Of a stretch of DNA of 64,000 nucleotides, positions 35,045 to 43,247 are shown one piece after another. The notes under the pieces are model-generated. The model saw only the letters and a program-made list of their open reading frames with translations. It did no database searches and had not been told where the DNA came from. The DNA is from Acidimicrobiaceae bacterium (GTDB taxonomy: Bacteria > Actinomycetota > Acidimicrobiia > Acidimicrobiales > Aldehydirespiratoraceae): assembly GCA_016845585.1 (NCBI GenBank), contig JAERSO010000036.1, positions 55,512 to 119,511 of the forward strand, read 5' to 3'. The first letter of the stretch is position 1. Each line of letters begins with the position of its first letter. Made by a program: the position numbers and the translations under genes.

Positions 35045-37290
35045 TGGCCACGGTCACACGGGTCCTGCCCTGGCGCCGAGCGGCCGGTCGCGCGGCTTCC
35101 GCGGAGATCGCGCACCTGATCGAGGTATTCCACTCGCGTCATCCCAAGGCGTCGACCGAGCTGATCGAGTCGGCGTTCGAGTTGGCCAACTCCGCCCACG
35201 CCGGTCAGAACCGCAAGTCGGGCGAGCCCTACATCCGTCACCCGGTGGCCGTGGCCACGATCGTGGCGAAGCAGGGTCTCGACGATGTCGCGGTGGCCGC
35301 CGCGTTGTTGCACGACGCGGTGGAGGACACATCCGTCACGCTCGAGGATCTCGAAACCAAGTTCAACTCCGAAGTCGCCGGCATCGTCGACGGTGTCACG
35401 AAGCTGGAACGGGTCAAATACGACTCGAAGGAGCAGCAGCAGGCCGCCACGATGCGCAAGATGATCGTGGCGATCGCCTCCGACATTCGGGTGCTGATCA
35501 TCAAGCTCGCCGATCGGTTGCACAACCTCCGCACGATCGCGGCGATGCCGCAGCACAAGCAGGAGCGGGTGGCCCGCGAGACCCTTGACGTCTACGCCCC
35601 GCTGGCGCACCGGCTGGGTATGCAGGACCTCAAGGTCCAACTCGAAGACCTCTCGTTCGCCTCGCTGCACAGCCGCCGCTACGCCGAGATCGATCAGATG
35701 ATCCAGCAGCGTGCCCCCGAGCGCGACCTGTATCTCATGCAGGTGATCGGTGACGTACAGGCCCGGCTCGCGGAGCTCGGCATCGTCGCCCAGGTCGACG
35801 GTCGCCCGAAACACCTCTGGTCCATCTACGAGAAGATGGTCGTGAAGGGCCGCTCGTTCGACGAGATCTTCGACCTCATCGCCATTCGGGTCATCGTCGA
35901 CTCAGTGCGTGACTGCTATGGCGCGCTCGGTTCGATCCACGCCACGTGGCGACCGGTGCAGGGCCGGTTCAAGGACTACATCGCGATGCCCAAATTCAAC
36001 CTCTACCAGTCGTTGCACACGACGGTGGTGGGACCCCAGGGCAAGTCACTCGAGGTGCAGTTGCGCACCAAGGAGATGCACGCCCGCGCCGAGTTCGGGG
36101 TGGCCGCTCACTGGGACTACAAGGAGGACGGCGCCGGGGGCGACCTCGCGTGGCTGAACCGCATCGTCGAGTGGCAGAGCGAGACCTCCGACCCCACGGA
36201 GTTCATGTCGAACCTGAAGTTCGACCTCGACCAGGACGAGGTCTTCGTCTTCACTCCGAAGGGGAGGGTCATCGAGCTTCCGGTAGGTGCAACGACCGTC
36301 GATTTCGCCTACACGATCCACACCGATGTCGGTCACGCCTGCATCGGCGCCAAGGTCAACGGTCGGCTCGTGCCGCTCGACACCCGCCTGGAGTCAGGTG
36401 ACATGGTCGAGATCTTCACGTCCAAGGTCGAAGGCGCCGGCCCGTCGCGGGACTGGCTGAAGTTCGTCGCCAGTCGCCGAGCCGCCAACAAGATCAAGCA
36501 GTGGTACACGCGAGAGCGCCGCGAGGACTCCATCGAGCACGGACGAGACGACCTGATCCAGGCCATGCGCCGAGAAGGCCTGCCGGCGCGCCGGGTGCTC
36601 AAGGAGTCGGCGTTCACCGATGCGATGGAGGCCATGAACTACGCCGACGAGGATGCACTCTTCGCGGCCATTGGCGAGGGGCACGTCGCCGCCGTCACCG
36701 TCTCCGAGCGCATCGCCGCCGAACTCAAGGGAGCGGACGAGACGCCCGTCGAGGCCGACCGGTTGCCGTCGACCGTCACCCGCCGTACCGGTGCGCCCCG
36801 TCGCCCGACGCAGGGTGCCGGCGTCCACGTCGAGGGTCTCGACGACATCATGATCCGCCTGTCACGCTGCTGCTCGCCGGTGCCGCCCGACGAGATCGTC
36901 GGCTTCGTCACCCGCGGCCGCGGCGTTTCGGTGCACCGCGCCGACTGCCTCAACGCGAACGAGCTGTCGGAAGGCCAACCCGATCGCCTGATCGAGGTCG
37001 AATGGGACTCCGAACACTCGGGGCGATTCTCGACATCGGTGGAGATCGCCGCTCTGGATCGCAAGGGATTGCTCGTCGACGTCGCCAAGGTCTTCAGTGA
37101 CCACGGTCTGAGCGTGCACGGCCTCTCCTCGCAGACCGGCGACAACGCCGTGGCCAAGATGCTCTTCGACTTCGAGCTCGCCGACGTGAGCCAACTCGAC
37201 TCGCTGCTCTCCTCGGTCCTGAGCGTCGAAGCCGTGTACGACGCCTACCGCGTCCTCCCCGGCGCCAGCCGCGGCAACAAAGCACACTAG
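35044..37290 (+). CDS. rel: Bifunctional (p)ppGpp synthetase/hydrolase Rsh
   Basis: Stringent-response enzyme of 748 residues. The hydrolase domain has the HD motif LLHDAVEDT and the metal-site region IKLADRLHNLRT, so hydrolysis should be active; the synthetase domain includes DLIAIRVIV and YIAMPKFNLYQSLHTTVVGP. TGS (VFTPKGRVIELPVGATTVDFAY), zinc-finger-like (RLSRCCSPVPPDEIVGFVTRGRGVSVHRADC) and ACT domains follow. The last codons (KAH-stop) are formed by a 33-bp hairpin repeat, so the natural C terminus may have been altered slightly. Confidence 0.96.
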   Translation: MATVTRVLPWRRAAGRAASAEIAHLIEVFHSRHPKASTELIESAFELANSAHAGQNRKSGEPYIRHPVAVATIVAKQGLDDVAVAAALLHDAVEDTSVTLEDLETKFNSEVAGIVDGVTKLERVKYDSKEQQQAATMRKMIVAIASDIRVLIIKLADRLHNLRTIAAMPQHKQERVARETLDVYAPLAHRLGMQDLKVQLEDLSFASLHSRRYAEIDQMIQQRAPERDLYLMQVIGDVQARLAELGIVAQVDGRPKHLWSIYEKMVVKGRSFDEIFDLIAIRVIVDSVRDCYGALGSIHATWRPVQGRFKDYIAMPKFNLYQSLHTTVVGPQGKSLEVQLRTKEMHARAEFGVAAHWDYKEDGAGGDLAWLNRIVEWQSETSDPTEFMSNLKFDLDQDEVFVFTPKGRVIELPVGATTVDFAYTIHTDVGHACIGAKVNGRLVPLDTRLESGDMVEIFTSKVEGAGPSRDWLKFVASRRAANKIKQWYTRERREDSIEHGRDDLIQAMRREGLPARRVLKESAFTDAMEAMNYADEDALFAAIGEGHVAAVTVSERIAAELKGADETPVEADRLPSTVTRRTGAPRRPTQGAGVHVEGLDDIMIRLSRCCSPVPPDEIVGFVTRGRGVSVHRADCLNANELSEGQPDRLIEVEWDSEHSGRFSTSVEIAALDRKGLLVDVAKVFSDHGLSVHGLSSQTGDNAVAKMLFDFELADVSQLDSLLSSVLSVEAVYDAYRVLPGASRGNKAH

Positions 37291-37311
37291 GGACAGACCC
37301 CATCGTGCTTT
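37279..37311. repeat. 33-bp hairpin repeat, copy 1
   Basis: AAAGCAC at one end pairs with GTGCTTT at the other, and an inner GGG-ACAGA-CCC stem-loop fills the middle. A second copy at 54349-54381 differs at one base (A/G at position 11). It covers the rsh stop codon and the gap to hisS. The GGGGACAGACCCC core resembles REP-type palindromes; it may also act as a transcript-end hairpin. Confidence 0.8.
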
Positions 37312-37344
37312 CCCAAATCCCCATTGGGGCAGTACGGACAGCGG

Positions 37345-37350
37345 TAGCCT
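37345..37350 (+). promoter_or_regulatory. Putative -10 box for leaderless hisS
   Basis: TAGCCT ends 8 nt before the hisS GTG; no Shine-Dalgarno follows. Confidence 0.5.
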
Positions 37351-37358
37351 GAGCAGCT

Positions 37359-38627
37359 GTGGCTGAACCGACTTTCAAGGCGCCGAAGGGCACACGCGAC
37401 ATCCTCCCGCCGGAGTCTGGACGCCGTCGCGCCCTGATCGACGCCTTCGCCGCCCAAGCCGGCCTGAGCGGTTTCGGCGAGGTCATGTCCCCGATCTTCG
37501 AGGACCTCGGGGTCTTCAAGCGCCTGGGCGAATCCACGGATGTGGTCACCAAGGAGATGTTCGACTTCTTCGACAAGGGTGACCCGCCGCAACACCTCGC
37601 GTTGCGCCCTGAGCTGACCGCGAGCATCTGCCGGGCCTATGCCGAACACCGGCCGGTCCCGCCCTGGAAGATCTGGTACGAGGGCCCCCAGTTCCGCTAT
37701 GAACAACCGCAGGCCGGGCGTTATCGCCAGTTCTCGCAGGTCGGCGTCGAGACCCTCGGCACCGATGACCCACAAGCCGATGTCGACGTCATCGCGCTCG
37801 CGTGGCGGTTCTACGAGAGCCTCGGCCTGCGTCAGGTTCGCCTCCTGCTCAACAGCCTTGGCGACCCGTCATGTCGACCGGCGTACATGGACGCGCTTCG
37901 GGGTTTTCTTCAATCGAGCGCGGGGGATCTCTCGGACCAGAGCCGGGTGACCCTCGAGCGCAACCCGCTTCGTGTGCTCGACTCGAAGCGACCCGAGGAT
38001 CAGGCCGTCATCGATGCCGCGCCACTCATGGTGGACTACCTCAGCAATGACACGGCCGAACACTTCGCTGCCGTTCGGGCGGGCCTCGACGCGCTCAGCA
38101 TCCCCTATGAGATCTCGCCTCGACTTGTCCGCGGCCTCGACTACTACACTCGCACCACCTTCGAGTTCGCGGCCGATGCCCTGGCCACGGCCCAGAACGC
38201 CGTCGGTGGCGGCGGTCGCTACGACGGCCTCGTCGAGAATCTCGGCGGTCCCGACACGCCCGGTATCGGCTTCGCACTCGGCGTGGACCGAATCCTGCTC
38301 GCCTGCGACGCGGAAGGGGTCTTCCCGATGCCGGATCCGTTCGTGAGCGTCTTCGTGGTCGACGTCACCGGTGGCAGCCATGCTCTCGGCGTCTGCAACG
38401 AACTCCGCGACGCAGGCATCGGCGCGGACCGCAGCTACGGCGGTCGTTCGATGAAGGCCCAGATGAAGGTCGCCGATCGCTCCGGGGCCCCGTTCGCCGC
38501 CATCATCGGCGAGGACGAGGTCGCCGCGGGTGAAGTCACCCTGCGCGATCTGCGTGGCGACACCGGTCAACGCCGTGTCGCCGTCGATGCGCTCGCATAC
38601 GAAGTCAACCAACTGCTGGCGACGTAG
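37359..38627 (+). CDS. hisS: Histidyl-tRNA synthetase
   Basis: Class II synthetase of 422 residues. N-terminal APKGTRDILPPE, motif 1/2 region (LRPELTASICRAY, PQFRYEQPQAGRYRQFSQVGVE), histidine-binding LVRGLDYYTRTTFEF and GGGGRYDGL, and the anticodon-binding domain with YGGRSMKAQMKVADRSGA. Complete and of normal length. GTG start set by homology. Confidence 0.97.
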   Translation: MAEPTFKAPKGTRDILPPESGRRRALIDAFAAQAGLSGFGEVMSPIFEDLGVFKRLGESTDVVTKEMFDFFDKGDPPQHLALRPELTASICRAYAEHRPVPPWKIWYEGPQFRYEQPQAGRYRQFSQVGVETLGTDDPQADVDVIALAWRFYESLGLRQVRLLLNSLGDPSCRPAYMDALRGFLQSSAGDLSDQSRVTLERNPLRVLDSKRPEDQAVIDAAPLMVDYLSNDTAEHFAAVRAGLDALSIPYEISPRLVRGLDYYTRTTFEFAADALATAQNAVGGGGRYDGLVENLGGPDTPGIGFALGVDRILLACDAEGVFPMPDPFVSVFVVDVTGGSHALGVCNELRDAGIGADRSYGGRSMKAQMKVADRSGAPFAAIIGEDEVAAGEVTLRDLRGDTGQRRVAVDALAYEVNQLLAT

Positions 38628-38666
38628 CCGGCTCCGACGAACTCTCCCCAGGAATCAGGAATCACG

Positions 38667-40424
38667 ATGGATCTCTCCACCTCCATGCGCACCGACATGT
38701 GCGGCCAGCTCACGGCTGCCGACGCGGGCCGCATCGTCAGCGTCTGCGGCTGGGTCGCCACCCGCCGCGAGCACGGCGAGCACCTCGCGTTCATCGATCT
38801 GCGCGACCGCACCGGCATCGTGCAGTGCGTCGTCAACCGGAGCCACGACCTGCGCAGCGAGTACGTCGCCAAGATGACCGGCGAGGTTCGGCTGCGTCCC
38901 GACGACACCGCCAACAAGGATCTCCCGACCGGCGAAATCGAGATCGAGGTCGTCGAGATCGAGATCCTCGCCGAGGCCGAGCCGCCTCCGTTCCCGCTCG
39001 ACGAGCGCACCGATGTCGACGAGACGATTCGCCTCCGTCATCGCTACGTCGATCTCCGTAAGGACCGCATGCAGAAGAACCTGCGTACGCGCGCCGTGGT
39101 CAACAGCGCTGTCCGTCGGGGCATGGAGGAGCAGGGGTTCGTCGAAGTCGAGACTCCGATGCTGATCGCATCCACCCCGGAGGGTGCCCGTGACTTCGTC
39201 GTGCCGTCGCGCAAGGAGCCGGGAGCGTTCTACGCCCTCCCGCAGTCGCCGCAGCTGTTCAAGCAGCTCTGCATGGTCGGCGGCATCGACCGCTACTACC
39301 AGATCGCCCGTTGTCTTCGTGACGAGGATCTGCGCGCCGATCGCCAGTTCGAGTTCATGCAACTCGATGCGGAGATGACGTTTGTCGATCAGGAGGACGT
39401 GTTCGCCGCGATCTCCCACGCCGTCGCCAACGCCGCCGAGGCCGTCACCGGCGAGCGACCGGCCGAGTTCCCTCGCATCACCTGGCTCGATGCACAGGAG
39501 CGCTACGGCAGCGACAAGCCCGACACCCGCTTCGGGATGGAACTCGTCGAACTCACGCCGATCTTCGAGGGCACCGAGGCTCGCGTGTTCCAGGCCCCGT
39601 GCGTCAAGGGCATCCGCATGTCGGGCGGCGTCGAGGCGCTTTCCCGCAACCAGATCGATGCCCTCGTCGAGACCTGCCAGCGTTGGGGCGCCAAGGGTCT
39701 CGCGTGGATGAAGGTGATCGATGGTGAGTCCGGTCCGGCTCTCGACGCCGGCGTCGCCAAGTTCCTCTCAGCCGACGAGTCCAGCCAGGTCATCGCCGCA
39801 CTCGAGGCGGAGCCCGGTGACATGGTGTTCCTGGTTGCTGACGAGCGTCGCCTCGTGCGCCACGTGCTCGGTCTGCTCCGTCTCGAACTCGGCCGTCCCC
39901 CCGTCAACGAGGGCGGCCTCAACTTCCTGTGGGTCGTCGACTTCCCGCTCTTCGAGACGATCGCCGACAACGGCAAACCCGTGCCCGCCCACCATCCGTT
40001 CACCATGCCCCACGAGGACGACTGGGGTCTGCTCGACGAGGGCGGCGAGGCGCTGCTCGACGTGCGTTCACAGGCCTACGACCTCGTTCTCAACGGCTGG
40101 GAGCTCGGCTCCGGATCGATCCGGATCAACAAGCCCGACATCCAGAACCGGATTTTCGAGCTGCTCGGGATCGGCGAGGAAGAGCGGCAGGCCAAGTTCG
40201 GCTTCCTGCTCGACGCGTTCCGCTTCGGTGCGCCGCCCCACGGCGGTTTTGCCTTCGGCATCGACCGCATCACGGCCCTGCTCGCCGGCGAGACCAACAT
40301 CCGTGAGGTCATCGCCTTCCCCAAGACGCAGTCAGGCAGCGATCCGTTGACCAACGCCCCCACCCCGATCGACGGGGGTCATCTCGAGGAACTCGGCCTC
40401 CGGGTCCTCCCGCCGGCCACCTGA
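38667..40424 (+). CDS. aspS: Aspartyl-tRNA synthetase
   Basis: Bacterial-type class II synthetase of 585 residues: anticodon OB-fold (VCGWVATRREHGEHLAFIDLRDRTG), catalytic motifs RHRYVDLRK, QSPQLFKQL, RYYQIARCLRDEDLRADRQFEFMQLD, a GAD insertion domain and the C-terminal FGAPPHGGFAFGIDRI. It probably charges tRNA-Asn too in species lacking AsnRS, which cannot be judged here. Follows hisS by 39 nt as usual. Confidence 0.97.
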   Translation: MDLSTSMRTDMCGQLTAADAGRIVSVCGWVATRREHGEHLAFIDLRDRTGIVQCVVNRSHDLRSEYVAKMTGEVRLRPDDTANKDLPTGEIEIEVVEIEILAEAEPPPFPLDERTDVDETIRLRHRYVDLRKDRMQKNLRTRAVVNSAVRRGMEEQGFVEVETPMLIASTPEGARDFVVPSRKEPGAFYALPQSPQLFKQLCMVGGIDRYYQIARCLRDEDLRADRQFEFMQLDAEMTFVDQEDVFAAISHAVANAAEAVTGERPAEFPRITWLDAQERYGSDKPDTRFGMELVELTPIFEGTEARVFQAPCVKGIRMSGGVEALSRNQIDALVETCQRWGAKGLAWMKVIDGESGPALDAGVAKFLSADESSQVIAALEAEPGDMVFLVADERRLVRHVLGLLRLELGRPPVNEGGLNFLWVVDFPLFETIADNGKPVPAHHPFTMPHEDDWGLLDEGGEALLDVRSQAYDLVLNGWELGSGSIRINKPDIQNRIFELLGIGEEERQAKFGFLLDAFRFGAPPHGGFAFGIDRITALLAGETNIREVIAFPKTQSGSDPLTNAPTPIDGGHLEELGLRVLPPAT

Positions 40425-40439
40425 TCGGCGAGCGGCGCC

Positions 40440-41027
40440 TCAGCGAAGGCGCATCTGAACCACGATGGACGACTCGGGCAGGGTCGCGAGGGTCGCGCCC
40501 ACGCGCATCCGCGCCCGGTCGAGATCGGGATGGATCCGGATCTCCAGTTCGGCGCCGTCCTTGGCCGCCTGAATCGTCTCGTCATCGACCGGCTGGATCG
40601 AGTAGCCGAGCCGTTCGATCTCGTCAGCGAGTCCTCGGCCGATGACCTCGGCCGGGCTGGTCGAGCTCGAGAACAACATGTTGCGCGGATCCATGGGGTC
40701 ACTGATGACCGGCACGAGCCCGTTCGGCAACTCGATTCCCTCGAGCGCTTCGGCCAGGGTGGCCAACCGGGTAATGACCGGTCGAGACACAGCAGCGGTG
40801 TCGCCCAGGTCCGCGGCCGCCGACTCGGGAGGCGCAGCAGCGTCCGGACCCCGGAGGAGCTTGGCCTCGAACGGTTCTTTCGGTTCGTCGATTGGCTCGG
40901 CCTTCCGGTTCCTCAGCGATCCGGTCGTCGCGACGCGTCGGATGAGGATCACGACGGAAGTCGCGCACCAGAGCCAGAAGATCAGGACCAAGATGTCTCG
41001 CACATCGGTCCTATCGGCAGCAGACAC
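40440..41027 (-). CDS. Hypothetical membrane-anchored protein
   Basis: 195 residues with one N-terminal membrane helix (VLIFWLWCATSVVILI, about residues 13-28), a charged and Ala/Pro-rich linker, and a C-terminal domain of about 110 residues (TLAEALEGIELPNGLVPVISDP, DEIERLGYSIQPVDDETI, RMRVGATLATLPESSIVVQM). I do not recognise a family. It lies convergent with aspS and divergent from rarA. Confidence 0.7.
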   Translation of the reverse strand: MSAADRTDVRDILVLIFWLWCATSVVILIRRVATTGSLRNRKAEPIDEPKEPFEAKLLRGPDAAAPPESAAADLGDTAAVSRPVITRLATLAEALEGIELPNGLVPVISDPMDPRNMLFSSSTSPAEVIGRGLADEIERLGYSIQPVDDETIQAAKDGAELEIRIHPDLDRARMRVGATLATLPESSIVVQMRLR

Positions 41028-41049
41028 CCGCGAGCTGAGGGAAGAGCGT

Positions 41050-41055
41050 TAGGGT
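41050..41055 (+). promoter_or_regulatory. Putative -10 box for leaderless rarA
   Basis: TAGGGT ends 6 nt before the rarA GTG, in the 34-nt divergent gap. Confidence 0.45.
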
Positions 41056-41061
41056 CCGGCC

Positions 41062-42354
41062 GTGGCCGACGATCTCTTCACCGCCGCCGCCGAGCAACGG
41101 CTCCAGTCGCGCTCGCCGCTTGCGGCGCGCCTGCGGCCCCGAAACCTCGACGATGTGGTCGGCCAGCGGCATCTGCTCGCACCCGGTCGTCCCCTGCGCT
41201 CCCTGATCGAGACCGATCGGTTGTCATCGGTGATCTTCTGGGGTCCGCCTGGCACGGGCAAGACCTCCCTGGCCCGGCTCGTCGCCGACACCACCGAGAA
41301 GGTCTTCGAGGAACTGTCGGCGGTGACCGCCTCGGTGAAGGATGTCAGGGAGGTGATCGCCACCGCCCGGCATCGTCTCGGCGAGCGCGACACCGGCACG
41401 ATCCTGTTCCTGGACGAGGTCCATCGGTTCAACAAGGCCCAGCAGGACACATTGCTCCCGGCGGTGGAGGAGGGGCTGATCGTGTTGATCGGTGCCACGA
41501 CCGAGAACCCGCACTTCGAGGTGAACCCGCCGCTGATGTCGCGGTCGACGCTCTTTCGACTGCAGGCTCTCGACGACTCCGATGTCGCCGAGCTGGTCCG
41601 CCGCGGCCTGGAGATCGAGGGTGCATCCGCCGATGACGATGCGATCGTCCATCTGGCCGGTCGGGCCGGCGGTGATGGCCGCCATGCGCTGACCAGCACC
41701 GAGGTCGCGGTCGCTCTCGCGTCCGGTCGGGGCCGTCCCATTCACGTCACCTTGGCCGACGCCGAGGCTGCGGTCGATGCCAAGGCCGTGCGCTATGGCC
41801 GTGACGGTCACTATGACGTGATCAGCGCGTTCATCAAGAGCATCCGTGGGTCTGATCCGAACGCCGGGCTCTACTGGTTGGCCCGCATGCTCGAGGCGGG
41901 GGAGGACGCTCGGTTCATCGCCCGCCGGCTCGTGATCCTGGCGTCGGAAGACGTCGGCATGGCCGACCCGCAGTCGCTCCTGATCGCGGACGCCGCCGCG
42001 CGTGCCGTCGAGTTCGTCGGCCTGCCCGAAGCCCAACTCAACCTCGCCCAGGCGGTCGTTCATCTCGCCCGGGCACCGAAGTCCAACAGCGTCACCACGG
42101 CGATCTTCGCGGCTCGCGCCGCAGCCCGGGAGGCGGGCGCGGGCGAGGTTCCCGTGCACCTGCGCGACGCCCACTACAAGGGCGCGGCCTCCCTCGGTCA
42201 CGGCGACGGCTACCGATACCCCCACAACGACGAGCGGGGTTGGGTCGAGCAGGAGTACCTCCCCGAGGAGGTCGCGGGTCAGACCTTCTACGAACCATCG
42301 GCCCATGGTTTCGAGTCCCGCCTCCGAGAACGCTGGCCCTACCCCAACCCCTAG
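41062..42354 (+). CDS. rarA: Replication-associated recombination protein RarA (MgsA)
   Basis: AAA+ clamp-loader-like ATPase of 430 residues that acts at stalled replication forks. It begins with LAARLRPRNLDDVVGQRHLL and has Walker A WGPPGTGKTSLARL, Walker B ILFLDEVHRFNKAQQD, sensor GATTENPHFEVNPPLMSR, then the MgsA tetramerisation domain with HYDVISAFIKSIRGSDPNAGLYWLARML and the C-terminal YPHNDERGWVEQEYLP. Often next to alaS in actinobacteria, as here. Confidence 0.95.
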   Translation: MADDLFTAAAEQRLQSRSPLAARLRPRNLDDVVGQRHLLAPGRPLRSLIETDRLSSVIFWGPPGTGKTSLARLVADTTEKVFEELSAVTASVKDVREVIATARHRLGERDTGTILFLDEVHRFNKAQQDTLLPAVEEGLIVLIGATTENPHFEVNPPLMSRSTLFRLQALDDSDVAELVRRGLEIEGASADDDAIVHLAGRAGGDGRHALTSTEVAVALASGRGRPIHVTLADAEAAVDAKAVRYGRDGHYDVISAFIKSIRGSDPNAGLYWLARMLEAGEDARFIARRLVILASEDVGMADPQSLLIADAAARAVEFVGLPEAQLNLAQAVVHLARAPKSNSVTTAIFAARAAAREAGAGEVPVHLRDAHYKGAASLGHGDGYRYPHNDERGWVEQEYLPEEVAGQTFYEPSAHGFESRLRERWPYPNP

Positions 42355-42399
42355 ATTGCTGCCGCTGACCTACCGCACACGTAGCTAATCAGCAGCAAT
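42355..42399 (+). terminator. Inverted repeat after rarA
   Basis: ATTGCTGC (42355-42362) and GCAGCAAT (42392-42399) are exact inverse complements about 29 nt apart, followed by TTTCGG. It could terminate rarA transcription; the long loop makes this uncertain. Confidence 0.35.
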
Positions 42400-42439
42400 T
42401 TCGGGGTGGGTGGGGGTGTACGTGCTTGACTGGTGAGAG

Positions 42440-42832
42440 ATGTCTGCTGTTGACCTTGCTGCTGTGATCGTCACGATCGTGTGCCTCGTCGTGGTTGCCG
42501 TGTTGGTGATCGCGATCCAGACGCTGGTACGCACGTTGCGCGAGCTCCGTGCCACCGTGGATGACCTGCGGTCGAGCACGCTGCCGATGGTCGACGATCT
42601 GCAGAGCACGGTGACGAAGGCCAATGAGGAACTGGACCGCGTCGACGGGGTGATTGGACGCGCGGAGCGCATCACCGCCACGGTCGACGTTGCATCAAGA
42701 CTGAGCTACAAGGCCATGGCCCCGCCGTTGATCAAGACGATCTCGATCGTGAAGGGTGCTGCCGGCGCCCGACGGGCGCTGCGGACGCCACGGCGACGAC
42801 GGGCGATAGAAGTGCGCGGGAGGCGAAAATGA
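42440..42832 (+). CDS. DUF948 family membrane protein
   Basis: 130 residues with a single N-terminal membrane helix (AAVIVTIVCLVVVAVLVIAI), an amphipathic coiled segment (TLVRTLRELRATVDDLRSST, VTKANEELDRVDGVIGRAERIT) and a basic C terminus. Matches the DUF948 type often found before alaS in actinobacteria; function unknown. The stop overlaps the next gene by 4 nt. Confidence 0.8.
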   Translation: MSAVDLAAVIVTIVCLVVVAVLVIAIQTLVRTLRELRATVDDLRSSTLPMVDDLQSTVTKANEELDRVDGVIGRAERITATVDVASRLSYKAMAPPLIKTISIVKGAAGARRALRTPRRRRAIEVRGRRK

Positions 42833-43182
42833 TGCGACGCGTGATCTGGACCGGGCTCGGCTATTCGCTCGGACTCGGAACGTCGTTGTACCTGCAGAAA
42901 CGGATGCGCAGGACGGTCGAACGGATCGCCCCGGAGCAGGTGCGCGCCGACGTCTCCGCGAAAGGCAAGGCCACCGTCGAGCGGGCGAAAGACAGTGTCG
43001 ACCGTGCCCGCGACGTGGTGACCGACCTGCGTGAGGCGGCACAGGAAGGTGTCGACGCGATGCGTCGCGAGCGCGCCGACCTTCTCGCCGAATTCGACGC
43101 CGAGGAAGGCCTTCACAGCGGTCCGGCCCGTGGATTGCGTCCGGAGACCGACGAGGGCAAGGGCTTCCGGCCACTTCACTGA
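42829..43182 (+). CDS. Small hypothetical protein
   Basis: 117 residues: a short hydrophobic N terminus (VIWTGLGYSLGLGTSLYL) followed by a charged helical region rich in Arg, Glu and Ala (VERAKDSVDRARDVVTDLREAAQEG). The neighbour position between a DUF948 gene and alaS is common in actinobacteria, but the family has no known function. Coupled to the DUF948 gene by ATGATG. Confidence 0.75.
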   Translation: MMRRVIWTGLGYSLGLGTSLYLQKRMRRTVERIAPEQVRADVSAKGKATVERAKDSVDRARDVVTDLREAAQEGVDAMRRERADLLAEFDAEEGLHSGPARGLRPETDEGKGFRPLH

Positions 43183-43232
43183 GTCATTGCACCGGTGAGC
43201 CAAAACCCAACGGTGCGGGAAGAGCGCGCCGG

Positions 43233-43238
43233 TAGGAT
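43233..43238 (+). promoter_or_regulatory. Putative -10 box for alaS
   Basis: TAGGAT ends 9 nt before the alaS ATG, without Shine-Dalgarno. Confidence 0.45.
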
Positions 43239-43247
43239 TGTCTCTTC

